A stretch of DNA of 64,000 nucleotides from Actinopolymorpha cephalotaxi (GTDB taxonomy: Bacteria; Actinomycetota; Actinomycetes; Propionibacteriales; Actinopolymorphaceae), in contig NZ_JACBZA010000001.1 in assembly GCF_013408535.1 (NCBI RefSeq), positions 6,098,850 to 6,162,849 of the forward strand, given 5' to 3'. Position 1 is the first letter of the stretch, and every line of letters begins with the position of its first letter. Below the pieces are notes generated by a model. The model saw nothing but the letters and a program-made list of their open reading frames with translations. It was not told the origin of the DNA and searched no databases. Below, piece after piece: positions 1 to 7,717 of the stretch. The translations under genes and the position numbers were made by a program.

Positions 1-636
1 GACGGCCGGGTCGGCTATCTGCACGTCCCCGACATGGGCAGCCGCGGGTTCGCGGAGTTCCACCGCGGGTTCCTGGGCGAGTACGACCGGGACGCGCTGC
101 TGGTCGACGTGCGGTTCAACGGCGGCGGCTTCGTCTCCGGGCTGTTGCTGGAGAAGCTCGCCCGGCGCCGGCTGGGCTACGACTTCTCCCGCTGGCTGGA
201 GCCGGAGCCCTATCCGTACGAGTCGCCGCGCGGGCCGCTGGTCACCCTCACCAACGAGTGGGCGGGGTCCGACGGCGACATCTTCTGCCACGCGTTCAAG
301 ATGCTCGGTCTGGGGCCGCTCGTCGGCAAGCGCACCTGGGGCGGTGTCATCGGCATCTCGCCCCGGCACTCACTCGCCGACGGTACGGTCACCACCCAGC
401 CCGAGCACTCCTTCGCGTTCGACGACGTGGGCTGGCGGGTGGAGAACTACGGCACGGACCCCGACATCGAGGTCGACATCACGCCGCAGGACTACAGCGC
501 CGGGCGGGACCCGCAGCTGGACCGGGCGATCGAGGCGGCGCTCGCCGAGCTGGAGGCCAAGCCGCCGCACACGCCGCGTCCCGCCGAACGCCCCCGCCTG
601 GCCGCACCCACCCTCGCCCCTCGCGAACGCCGGTGA
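1..636 (+). CDS. Tricorn-type S41 protease, C-terminal part (5' end outside window)
   Basis: The frame is open from base 1 and ends in TGA at 634-636, so only the last 211 residues are present. The segment NEWAGSDGDIFCHAFK matches the nucleophile region of tricorn proteases, with the Ser of GSDGD as the expected catalytic serine. RFNGGG and GKRTWGGVIG are the oxyanion and core strands of the S41 fold. The family degrades oligopeptides in the cytosol downstream of proteasome-like machines. The Pro/Arg-rich tail after about residue 180 looks like a disordered end. The beta-propeller and PDZ domains would lie upstream. The family call is firm; the substrate is unknown. Confidence 0.9.
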   Translation, partial: DGRVGYLHVPDMGSRGFAEFHRGFLGEYDRDALLVDVRFNGGGFVSGLLLEKLARRRLGYDFSRWLEPEPYPYESPRGPLVTLTNEWAGSDGDIFCHAFKMLGLGPLVGKRTWGGVIGISPRHSLADGTVTTQPEHSFAFDDVGWRVENYGTDPDIEVDITPQDYSAGRDPQLDRAIEAALAELEAKPPHTPRPAERPRLAAPTLAPRERR

Positions 637-1008
637 CCACCGCCCATCTGCCGTACAAGCCGCGCTGGGGCGCCGCCGACCTGGCGGCGGCCGGATCTGG
701 CGGTGGTCCGCGAGGAGAGCATCGACGTCAACCCGACGCCGCCGAGTGAGATCGCGATCATCGTCGAGGTCGTCTCGCCCGGATCCGAGCTGCCGGACCG
801 CAAGGACAAGCCCGGGGAGTACGCCCAGGCGGGGATCCCGGTGTTCTGGCGGATCGAGACCCGAGGCGCGCTCGCGCTGGTCGCGCACGAACTCGTTGGT
901 GCGGACTACCTCGAGCACGCCCCGGTGACCGACACGTTCGGCACCCGGCAGCCGTGGCCGCTGCAGATCGACGTACCTGATCTGGCGCGGGTCGGGCCCA
1001 GGCGCTGA
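633..1008 (+). pseudogene. Uma2-family (DUF820) endonuclease-like gene with internal deletion
   Basis: A GTG at 633 overlaps the tricorn stop (GTGA) and opens a reading MTTAHLPYKPRWGAADL, which looks like a Uma2 N-terminus. After about 20 codons the similarity breaks, and from about 690 the DNA codes in another frame for RPDLAVVREE, then IIVEVVSPGS, KPGEYAQAGIPVFWRIE, the hallmark second half of Uma2 proteins, ending at 1008. About 55-60 middle residues are missing and the frame has shifted. CTGGCGG occurs on both sides of the break, which would fit deletion between short repeats. A shorter 101-residue product from GTG 703 is possible but would lack half of the fold. Confidence 0.7.
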
Positions 1009-1059
1009 GCTCCGACCGCCTGCTGCGGGGCGACCGGCCGCTCCGCAGCGCGCCGTGGC

Positions 1060-1467
1060 TCAGGGGTTCTCCTGCGCGTCGAAAGCGGCGCGGGCACGTT
1101 CGATGGCGGGCAGGTTGTCCGATGCCCAGGCCAGGAGTACGTCCACAGGGTGCCGAAGGGTCTTGCCCAGTGGCGTGATGCGGTACTGGATAGCGGTGGG
1201 ACGCGTGGAGATGACGTCGCGTTCGATGACGCCGTTGCGCTCGAGGCGCCGAAGGGTGGCGGTCAGAGACTTCTGCGTGACCGCGGGAATCGAGCGCCGC
1301 AGCTCGTTGAAGCGACAGGGCCGCCCGCACAGCTCGTTGAGAACGCTCAGCGACCACTTGTCGAGCACCTGGTCGAGAAGCTCGCGGTGCGGCGCGTCGA
1401 CGGTCAGCTCGCCATCGGTGTCCATGTCGTCGGTGTCGTCGGTGTCGTCGGTGCCGTCGGTATCCAT
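1060..1467 (-). CDS. HxlR-family transcriptional regulator
   Basis: The 135-residue protein carries the HxlR winged-helix pattern: DKWSLSVLNELCGRPCRFNELRR, then the recognition-helix segment VTQKSLTATLRRLERNGVI and the wing RPTAIQYRITPLGKTL. This family binds DNA as a dimer, often next to the redox or detoxification gene it controls. The first 19 residues are an Asp/Thr stretch (DTDGTDDTDDTDDMDTDG) written by 9-bp GTCGTCGGT tandem units at about 1423-1460, unusual for the family and probably slippage-derived; a start further inside the frame is possible. It is divergent from the RidA gene, with 83 bp between the starts. Confidence 0.88.
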   Translation of the reverse strand: MDTDGTDDTDDTDDMDTDGELTVDAPHRELLDQVLDKWSLSVLNELCGRPCRFNELRRSIPAVTQKSLTATLRRLERNGVIERDVISTRPTAIQYRITPLGKTLRHPVDVLLAWASDNLPAIERARAAFDAQENP

Positions 1468-1473
1468 GGGGAA

Positions 1474-1509
1474 ACCTGGTCTCGTTGAAGTGTCCTGGAG
1501 GTACCAGGT
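1474..1509. promoter_or_regulatory. Candidate HxlR operator between divergent genes
   Basis: An inverted repeat ACCTGGT (1474-1480) and ACCAGGT (1503-1509) with 22 bp between arms sits in the 83-bp gap between hxlR-like and ridA-like starts. A nearby GGTATC...GGTATACC adds a weaker partial dyad. Position and symmetry suggest the binding site of the neighbouring HxlR protein; binding itself is inferred. Confidence 0.4.
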
Positions 1510-1550
1510 ATCAAGGGTATACCGCAGGATCCACGAGAACAGGAGCAGTC

Positions 1551-1961
1551 ATGACCGTCCGCCACTTCACCCCGCCAGGCATGATGCAGCCGACCCCGTA
1601 CCACCACGTGGCCGTGGGTACCGGAACGACCCAGGTGCACGTCAGCGGCCAGATCGCCCGCCAGGCCGACGGAACGCCGGTGGCGCCGGGAGGCCTTGCC
1701 GGCCAGGTCGCCCAGGCGCTGCGCAACACAGCTGCCGGCCTGGCCGGGGCAGGTGCGTCGTTCGCGGACGTTCTGCGCCTCACCTTCTACGTCACCCACT
1801 GGAGCCCGGAGCAGATCGACGACTTCATGGCAGGCGTGCAGTCCGTCGCCGAGGAGATCCGGCTGCCGATGCCGATGCCGCCGGCCTCACTCATCGGCGT
1901 CGACTACCTCTTCGAGCCGGACGTGCTCGTCGAGGTCGAGGCGACCGCGCTACTCGACTGA
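1551..1961 (+). CDS. RidA-family (YjgF/UK114) protein
   Basis: The protein has 136 residues, typical for RidA. The ATG at 1551 follows the ribosome site AGGAGCAG; an upstream in-frame GTG at 1485 would add 22 residues without homology. The sequence shows the family core: VHVSGQIARQADG, the helix with QALRNTAAGLAGAG, VLRLTFYVT, and a C-terminal PPASLIGVDYLFEPDVLVEVEATA. The usual catalytic Arg of enamine/imine deaminases (normally in an R-x-A-V motif) is not present; PPASLIGV stands in its place, so this may be a non-deaminating subgroup. It is divergent from an HxlR regulator, which probably controls it. Its 3' end overlaps the convergent next gene by 12 bases. Confidence 0.85.
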   Translation: MTVRHFTPPGMMQPTPYHHVAVGTGTTQVHVSGQIARQADGTPVAPGGLAGQVAQALRNTAAGLAGAGASFADVLRLTFYVTHWSPEQIDDFMAGVQSVAEEIRLPMPMPPASLIGVDYLFEPDVLVEVEATALLD

Positions 1962-4937
1962 TTCGCGGTCGGGCGGCGGGGCCGGGTCGGGGGCCGCGGA
2001 GCCGACGCCGAGGGCACGGGCGGCCAACTGGGCCAGGTGGGCGGGTTCACGCTCGCCTGCCTGGCGTACCTGCGTACGACAGCTGAAACCGTCGGCGAGC
2101 ATCACCACGTCGGAGTCGGCCGCCCGCACCGCCGGCAGGAGCTTGCGTTCGGCGCAGTCCATCGACACCTCGTAGTGGCCCTTCTCGAAGCCGAAGTTGC
2201 CGGCCAGGCCGCAGCATCCGGAGTCGAGCACCTCCGCCTCCACCCCAAGCGCGCCGAGCACCTTGCGGTCCGCGACGAAGCCGAGCTCGGCGTGCTGGTG
2301 GCAGTGCACCTGGACGAGCGCGCGCTGACCGGGCCGGCGTACGTCCAGGTCGTCGGTGTGCTCGGCGAGCACCTCGGCGAGCGTGCGCGTCTGCCCCTTG
2401 AGCGTCGCCGCTGCGGGTTCGTCGGGCAGCAGGTCGGTCAGCTCGCCGCGGAACAACGCCGTGCAGCTCGGCTCCAGGCCCACCACCGGGACGCCGGCGT
2501 CAAGCCAGGGTTGCAGGGTGCGCAGCGTACGGCGCAACACCCGCTTGGCGGTGCCCAGCTGGCCGGTCGACACCCAGGTGAGCCCGCAGCACACCGGCTT
2601 GTCCGGGATCTCCACCCGGTAGCCCAGCGACTCCAGCACCGCCACCGCATCCATGCCGAGGTCGGGGTCGAACGCGTTGGTGAACGAGTCCGGCCACAGC
2701 AGCACCCGCGGCGCGTCCGCCGGCAGCGACGGCGCCGGACGGGAGCGGAAGCGGCGTACGAACGTCGTCGGCGCGAACTCCGGGATGTCGCGTTCGGGAG
2801 CGATGCCGCCGAGCCGCTTGGCCAGCGCGGCCAGCGGCCGGACCTTCGTCGCCGCGTTGGCCAGCCGGGCGAACGGCGCGGCCAGCCGCAGCCACAGCGG
2901 CAGGAACCCCATCGAGTAGTGCGACGCCGGCCGGACGCGTCCCTTGTAGTGCTGGCTGAGGAACTCCGCCTTGTAGCTCGCCATGTCCACGTTGACCGGG
3001 CAGTCGGTCTTGCAGCCCTTGCAGGACAGGCACAGGTCGAGTGCCTCGCGTACCTCTTCCGAACGCCAGCCGTCCTTGACCACCTCGCCGTTGGCCATCT
3101 CGAACAGCAGCCGGGCACGGCCGCGGGTGGAGTGCTTCTCCTCCCGGGTGGCGCGGTAGCTCGGGCACATCACGCCGCCGTCGGCGGACAGGCACTTGCC
3201 CACGCCCATGCAGCGCCGGGTCGCCCCGAAGAAGCCGTCCTCGTCGTGGGAGAACGCCAGCGTCGTGTCCGCCCGGATGGTGGGCGGCGCGACGAACACC
3301 CGCAGGTCCTCGTCCAGCTTCGCCGGTTGCACGATCCGCTTCGGGTTCATCAGCCCGGCCGGATCCCACGCGGACCGGAAGTCCTCGAACGCGCCCAGGA
3401 TCGCCGGCGGATACATCCGGTCCAGGAGTTCGGCCCGGGCCTGGCCGTCGCCGTGCTCGCCGGACAGCGAGCCGCCGTGGGAGGTCACGAGGTCGGCCGC
3501 GTCCTCCATGAACCGCCGGAACCCGGCCACGCCCTCCGTCGAGAGCAGGTCGAAGTCGATCCGGACGTGGATGCAGCCGTCGCCGAAGTGGCCGTAGTAG
3601 ATGCCCTGTCGCCCGTGCTCGGCGAGCAGCGCGTCGAAGCCGCGCAGGTAGCCGCCGAGCCGTTGCGGCGGGACCGCCGCGTCCTCCCAGCCGGGGTACG
3701 CCTCGCTGCCGTCGGGCAGCCGGGTGGTGCTGCCGGCGCCGTCCTCGCGTACCCGCCACAGCGCCTTCATCCGGCCGGGGTCGCTGACCACCACGCTGGT
3801 CGCTCCGTGGCCTGCCATCACCCGGGCCACCTCGCGGCCGCGGGCCTCGGCCTCGGGGACCGACTCGCCGCCGGTCTCGACGTACAGCCAGGCGCCGCCG
3901 TCCGGTAGCGCCTCCAGCGCGGGGTTGGAGGGGTTGCGGGCACGCACGATGGCGACGATCTTGGAGTCGACGCTCTCGATGGTGAGCGGGTGCAGGTCGA
4001 GCAGCGGTACGACATTGTCGGCGGCCACGAACTGGTCCGGGAACCCGAGCACGGTCAGCGCCCGCACCGGCGGCGACTCGACCAGGTCCACCTCCGCCTC
4101 GAGCAGCGTCGCGCAGGTGCCTTCGGTGCCGACCAGCGCCCGGGCGAGGTGGAAGCCCTGCTCGGGCAGCAGCTGGTCGAGGTTGTAGCCGGAGACCCGG
4201 CGGGTGAGGTCGGGAAACTCCGTACGCACCAGGTCGCCGTAGGTGTCCCGGACCGCGCGCAGGTCGCGGTAGAGGCGGCCCACCGCGCCGGGGTCGGCGC
4301 ACAGCCGGGCCAGCTCGTCCTCACTGGTCGGCCCGGCGGTGAGCCGGGTGCCGTCGGTGAGGACCACGTCGAGCTCGGCCACGTTGTCGACCGTCTTGCC
4401 CCAGGCCACCGAGTGCGAGCCGCAGGCGTTGTTGCCGATCATGCCGCCGAGCGTGCAGCGGTTGTGGGTGGACGGGTCCGGTCCGAACGTCAGACCGTAC
4501 GGCGCGGCCGCCTTGCGCAGGTCGTCCAGCACCACACCAGGCTGCACCCGCGCCCGCCGCCGGTCCGGGTCGACGGAGACGATCGCGTCGAGGTGCCGGC
4601 TGAAGTCCATCACCACCGCGGTGTTGACCGCCTGGCCGGCGATGCTGGTGCCGGCGCCGCGCGGAAGCAGCGGTACGCCGAGCCGGTGGCACGCGTCGAC
4701 GGTGGCGAGTACGTCATCCACGTCGACCGGCTGCACGACCCCGACCGGCAGGTGACGGTAGTTGGAGGCGTCGGTGGAGAACATCGCGCGGGACCCCGCG
4801 TCGAACCGGACCGCGCCGCGGACGGCCTTCGCGAGTTCGCGGCGTACCGACTCGGTCAGGTCGGTGCCGATGCCGTCGGCGCCCGCCGACCTCGGCCGCG
4901 CTGCCGCGCTGTTCTGGGTCTGGGGGGGACTCTGCAC
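1950..4937 (-). CDS. FAD-linked oxidase / Fe-S oxidoreductase fusion (YdiJ / D-2-hydroxyacid dehydrogenase type)
   Basis: The protein has 995 residues from GTG 4937, chosen because GGAAGG lies about 8 bases upstream and because further extension runs into the divergent gene. N-terminal half: FAD-binding PCMH domain with LPRGAGTSIAGQAVN and GMIGNNACGSHSVAWG, then the FAD_oxidase_C domain (GHFGDGCIHVRIDFD). Middle: two ferredoxin-like clusters, CMGVGKCLSADGGVMCPSY and CLSCKGCKTDCPVNVD. C-terminal: two Cys-Cys-Gly modules (VCCGLTW, SCCGLAGNFG) that bind electron-transfer centres. Such fused proteins oxidise D-2-hydroxyacids (D-lactate, D-2-hydroxyglutarate, glycolate) at the inner face of the membrane and pass electrons on. 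The substrate cannot be told from sequence alone. Confidence 0.92.
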   Translation of the reverse strand: MQSPPQTQNSAAARPRSAGADGIGTDLTESVRRELAKAVRGAVRFDAGSRAMFSTDASNYRHLPVGVVQPVDVDDVLATVDACHRLGVPLLPRGAGTSIAGQAVNTAVVMDFSRHLDAIVSVDPDRRRARVQPGVVLDDLRKAAAPYGLTFGPDPSTHNRCTLGGMIGNNACGSHSVAWGKTVDNVAELDVVLTDGTRLTAGPTSEDELARLCADPGAVGRLYRDLRAVRDTYGDLVRTEFPDLTRRVSGYNLDQLLPEQGFHLARALVGTEGTCATLLEAEVDLVESPPVRALTVLGFPDQFVAADNVVPLLDLHPLTIESVDSKIVAIVRARNPSNPALEALPDGGAWLYVETGGESVPEAEARGREVARVMAGHGATSVVVSDPGRMKALWRVREDGAGSTTRLPDGSEAYPGWEDAAVPPQRLGGYLRGFDALLAEHGRQGIYYGHFGDGCIHVRIDFDLLSTEGVAGFRRFMEDAADLVTSHGGSLSGEHGDGQARAELLDRMYPPAILGAFEDFRSAWDPAGLMNPKRIVQPAKLDEDLRVFVAPPTIRADTTLAFSHDEDGFFGATRRCMGVGKCLSADGGVMCPSYRATREEKHSTRGRARLLFEMANGEVVKDGWRSEEVREALDLCLSCKGCKTDCPVNVDMASYKAEFLSQHYKGRVRPASHYSMGFLPLWLRLAAPFARLANAATKVRPLAALAKRLGGIAPERDIPEFAPTTFVRRFRSRPAPSLPADAPRVLLWPDSFTNAFDPDLGMDAVAVLESLGYRVEIPDKPVCCGLTWVSTGQLGTAKRVLRRTLRTLQPWLDAGVPVVGLEPSCTALFRGELTDLLPDEPAAATLKGQTRTLAEVLAEHTDDLDVRRPGQRALVQVHCHQHAELGFVADRKVLGALGVEAEVLDSGCCGLAGNFGFEKGHYEVSMDCAERKLLPAVRAADSDVVMLADGFSCRTQVRQAGEREPAHLAQLAARALGVGSAAPDPAPPPDRESVE

Positions 4938-5099
4938 GGATCCGAGCCTTCCACGCGCCGCCGGGCCGGGGGCGACGAGGGGTGGGACCCGGCCGGGCGC
5001 TTCGGACGCCGGGGTCGGTTCTGTGCCGGTTTCCGTACCGGATCCCGGCGGCGGTTCGGCCGGGGCGGTTCGGCCGGCGCCCTGTGGTGGACTTGCGCG

Positions 5100-6062
5100 G
5101 TGACCTTGCTGCTCGGCTGCTCCGACCTGGAACGACTGCTCGACGTGAACGCCTGCCTGGACGCGCTCCGGCAGGGGTTCGTGGCGGTCGGGTCCGATCA
5201 GCCGGACATCCCGCCGCGCAGGACGCGGACCGACCTGCCCGGCCCGGGGACGGCGACCGCGTTGCTGCCGGGCCTGGTGCCGGGCGTCCCGGCGTACACC
5301 GTGAAGGTCAACGCGAAGTTCCCCGGTGCGCGGCCCGCCCTGCGCGGGCTGGTGTGCCTGCACGACCTCGCCTCCGGTGAGCTGCTGGCCGTCCTGGACT
5401 CCGCGACCGTCACCGCGTGGCGGACCGGACTGGCGGCCGCGCTCGGCACGGACCTGCTGGCCCGGCCCGAGGCCGACCGGGTGGGCGTCGTCGGCGCGGG
5501 TGCGCAGGCCGACCTCGTGGTCCGCGGACTACTCGCTCTGCGGCCGGTGCGCGGGCTGGTCGTGCACGACCTCGATCCGGAGCGTGCCCGTGCTTTCGCC
5601 GCGGCGCACGGGGACCGCTGGGCGGTGGACGTCGACGTCGCGGCCGACCCTGCCGAGGTGGCCAGGCAGTGCGGCGTGGTCGTGCTGGCCACCTGGACTC
5701 GGGAGCCGCTGCTGTCGCGTACGGACGTACCACCCGGAACGCAGCTCACCTCCCTCGGCGCCGACGAACCAGGCAAGGTGGAGTTGACAGCGGACCTGCT
5801 CCGGCATGCCCGGGTGTTCGTCGACGACGTGGGCCTGGCCGCCGGCACCGGCGCGCTGGGCAACGTAGGACTCGGACCCGACCACGCGGCCGGAACCCTC
5901 GCGGAGGTGCTGACCGGCCGCCGGGCGGGGCGGACAGCGCCGGAGGAGGTCACGGTGTACGCGCCGGTCGGTCTGCCGTGGCAGGACCTCGCACTGAGTT
6001 GGCTCGCCTACGACGCCGTGCGCGCCACCGGACTCGGCACGTCGTACGACTGGCTGGCCTGA
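5100..6062 (+). CDS. Ornithine cyclodeaminase / mu-crystallin family NAD(P)-binding enzyme
   Basis: The 320-residue protein starts at GTG 5100. It has the family layout: an N-terminal half with YTVKVNAKFPG and LDSATVTAWRTGLAAALGTDLLARP, then a Rossmann segment VGVVGAGAQADLVVRGL, followed by SLGADEPGKVEL. Known members include ornithine cyclodeaminase, alanine dehydrogenase, ketimine reductase and lysine cyclodeaminase. K in VKVNAK corresponds to the substrate-carboxylate region; the exact activity is not fixed by these motifs. It is divergent from the big FAD/Fe-S oxidase with a 162-bp gap, where GCGGTTCGGCCGG occurs twice (5051 and 5065). Confidence 0.87.
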   Translation: MTLLLGCSDLERLLDVNACLDALRQGFVAVGSDQPDIPPRRTRTDLPGPGTATALLPGLVPGVPAYTVKVNAKFPGARPALRGLVCLHDLASGELLAVLDSATVTAWRTGLAAALGTDLLARPEADRVGVVGAGAQADLVVRGLLALRPVRGLVVHDLDPERARAFAAAHGDRWAVDVDVAADPAEVARQCGVVVLATWTREPLLSRTDVPPGTQLTSLGADEPGKVELTADLLRHARVFVDDVGLAAGTGALGNVGLGPDHAAGTLAEVLTGRRAGRTAPEEVTVYAPVGLPWQDLALSWLAYDAVRATGLGTSYDWLA

Positions 6063-6097
6063 GCGATCTCGCGAACCCTCAGCGTCGTCCGTCCCTG

Positions 6098-6601
6098 TCA
6101 GGAGCGCGCGGCCCGGGCGTTCTCCCAGCTCGCGCTGGTTGCAAAGTAGGTGTCGTAGAGCTCCTGCACCTCGAGCAGGCTCTCCGGTGGCACCTTGCCG
6201 TAGGCGATGCGCTCGAGGTGGCGGAAGTACTCGAACCGCTCGACGCCCGGGGTGATGACGATCAGAATGTCGGCGTCCTCTCCCGGTGCGGCGGCGAAGG
6301 CGTGGGGGAGACCTGGTGGTACGACGACCAGATCGCCCCGCTCGGCGGTCACGACCTGCTCGCCGGACAGCAGCTGCGCCGTACCGTCCAGCAGGTAGAA
6401 CAGCTCGGCCGAGTTGGCGTGGTGGTGCGGCCTGGCGCCGTCCGCGCCGTCGGTCAGGCTGACCCGCTGGGTGGACAACGCGCCACCGGTGGCACTGCTG
6501 TCCGCGAGCAACCGGATCGTGGTCGGGGCGCGGCCGACCACCTCCGCGTCCGCGGAGCGCACGATCACGGAACTGTCGAAGGTCGAAGCGATCAGCGACA
6601 T
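6098..6601 (-). CDS. Cupin-domain protein
   Basis: The 167-residue protein uses ATG 6601, preceded by AAAGGACC; the frame extends further but the upstream residues come from the repeat DNA. A single cupin barrel is visible: GARPHHHANSAELFYLLDG (metal-binding His cluster plus Glu), then GDLVVVPPGLPHAF with the last His ligand. The first part (VVGRAPTTIRLLADSSATGG) resembles quercetinase-like and oxalate-type small cupins. It lies downstream of the DUF4267-like membrane-protein gene on the same strand and is probably in one unit with it, controlled by the divergent TetR. The enzymatic role is unknown. Confidence 0.85.
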   Translation of the reverse strand: MSLIASTFDSSVIVRSADAEVVGRAPTTIRLLADSSATGGALSTQRVSLTDGADGARPHHHANSAELFYLLDGTAQLLSGEQVVTAERGDLVVVPPGLPHAFAAAPGEDADILIVITPGVERFEYFRHLERIAYGKVPPESLLEVQELYDTYFATSASWENARAARS

Positions 6602-6617
6602 GCGACTGGTCCTTTCG

Positions 6618-6676
6618 AGAAGTCTTACGGGAGTACGAGAAGCCTCACGGTGTACGAGAGGCCTTACGGGGTTGCG
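6618..6676. repeat. Three tandem imperfect 19-20-bp repeats upstream of the cupin gene
   Basis: The units are 6618-6637 (AGAAGTCTTACGGGAGTACG), 6638-6656 (AGAAGCCTCACGGTGTACG) and 6657-6676 (AGAGGCCTTACGGGGTTGCG). They fill the gap between the membrane-protein stop and the cupin start and lie in the likely 5' leader of the cupin gene. Spacing is close to two helical turns, which would fit stacked protein binding. Confidence 0.7.
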
Positions 6677-6687
6677 GATCGCAGCCC

Positions 6688-7059
6688 TCACACCGCGAAC
6701 AGAAGTGCCGCGCTGACGACCATGACCACAGCCGTGGCGAGGTGGATGCCGTACGCGGTGGCCCGGCTCCCGCCGTGGCGGAGCACGATCAGCATGTCCG
6801 CGATCGGAGCAATGGTGACCACCAGCATGAACCAGGCCTCCGCCCGCGGGCCGGCGAACGCGAGCAGCGCGAGCCCGACAAGGCCGTACGTGCCGTCGCG
6901 CACTCCCTTGATGGTGAGGTACGCCGAGTCGCCGTCCTGTTTGGCGGGGACGCCGTAGCCGGCTGCTGCCGCGTGCGGAACCAGCAGGAACCGCGCGCCG
7001 ATGAAGATGATGAACAGGCCGAGGACGATGGCGAGCCCGTAGGCGAGGTAGGTGAGCAC
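6688..7059 (-). CDS. Small four-helix membrane protein (DUF4267-like)
   Basis: The 123-residue protein starts at GTG 7059 behind AAAGGAA. Hydrophobic helices are visible at about 5-27 (LAYGLAIVLGLFIIFIGARF), 58-72, 75-92 and 103-122, connected by short loops, with GYGVPAKQDGDSAYLTIKGVRDG between helices 1 and 2. That loop and the helix spacing match the DUF4267 family of uncharacterised membrane proteins, often found beside TetR regulators. The upstream region carries two identical-architecture palindromes shared with the divergent TetR gene. Confidence 0.8.
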   Translation of the reverse strand: MLTYLAYGLAIVLGLFIIFIGARFLLVPHAAAAGYGVPAKQDGDSAYLTIKGVRDGTYGLVGLALLAFAGPRAEAWFMLVVTIAPIADMLIVLRHGGSRATAYGIHLATAVVMVVSAALLFAV

Positions 7060-7072
7060 AGGGGTTCCTTTG

Positions 7073-7135
7073 CTAGCGTCGCTAGATTCGAGAGTGACGC
7101 TAACATGCCATCGGCAGGATTACTAGCGGTGCTAG
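7073..7135. promoter_or_regulatory. Two CTAGC-N3-GCTAG operators
   Basis: Perfect inverted repeats CTAGC GTC GCTAG (7073-7085) and CTAGC GGT GCTAG (7123-7135) lie in the 85-bp divergent gap. Each is next to one of the two starts, with centres 50 bp apart. A partial half-site (GCTAA) lies between them. The TetR protein encoded at 7145 is the obvious binder, giving autoregulation and control of the membrane-protein/cupin genes. Confidence 0.75.
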
Positions 7136-7144
7136 CCTGCGGGT

Positions 7145-7717
7145 ATGCCGATCCAGAAGCGCCGGGAACGCGAGCGCGCCGAGCGGGAACGCCTGATCGT
7201 CACGGCCGCGCGCGAGTTGGCCGAGTCGGAGGGCTGGGACGCGGTGACGACGCGTCGGCTCGCCGACGAGATCGAGTACAGCCAGCCCGTTCTCTACAGC
7301 CACTTCAAGGGCAAGAACGCGATCATGGCCGCGGTGGCGCTGGAGGGTTTCGCCGAGCTCACGGCCGATCTCCGTGCCGCCCGGACGGCGGCGCCGAACC
7401 CTCGTGACGCCCTGACCGGGGTCGGAGCCGTGTACGCCGCCTTCGCCGAACGCCGCCCCGCCTTGTACGACGTGATGTTCACGCTCCCCGTCGACCTGCC
7501 GTTCGCCAGCCCGGAGTCGCCGGCTCCCCTGCAGGAGGGCTTCGCCGAACTCCGCGAGACGATGCGTCCGCTCGCGGGCGAGGAGAGTCCGGACGTGCTC
7601 GCCGAAACGTTCTGGAGCGCCCTGCACGGGCTGGTCACCCTGATGCGCAACGGCCGGCTCCGAGTGCAGGAGCACGACGTGCGGATGGCCGCCCTGATCA
7701 GCCGGTTCTCCGCCTAG
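7145..7717 (+). CDS. TetR/AcrR-family regulator
   Basis: The protein has 190 residues. The N-terminal TetR helix-turn-helix is clear: RLIVTAARELAESEGWDAVT, TRRLADEIEYSQPVLYSHF, KGKNAIMAAVALEGF. The C-terminal ligand domain (YAAFAERRPALYDVMF, FWSALHGLVTLMRNGRL) has the WHG-type pattern HGL seen in a TetR C-terminal subfamily. It is divergent from the membrane-protein/cupin genes, and two CTAGC-N3-GCTAG sites lie between, so local repression is likely. It abuts the convergent next gene with no spare base between the stop codons. Confidence 0.92.
   Translation: MPIQKRRERERAERERLIVTAARELAESEGWDAVTTRRLADEIEYSQPVLYSHFKGKNAIMAAVALEGFAELTADLRAARTAAPNPRDALTGVGAVYAAFAERRPALYDVMFTLPVDLPFASPESPAPLQEGFAELRETMRPLAGEESPDVLAETFWSALHGLVTLMRNGRLRVQEHDVRMAALISRFSA

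Noticed and set aside
2037-3908. Very long open frame (623 codons) on the plus strand
   Set aside because: It lies opposite the well-supported FAD/Fe-S oxidoreductase and its translation is rich in Arg, His and Val with no motif; a codon-bias shadow.
5051-5077. Direct repeat GCGGTTCGGCCGG
   Set aside because: Two short GC-rich copies in a divergent gap; too little to call a regulatory site.
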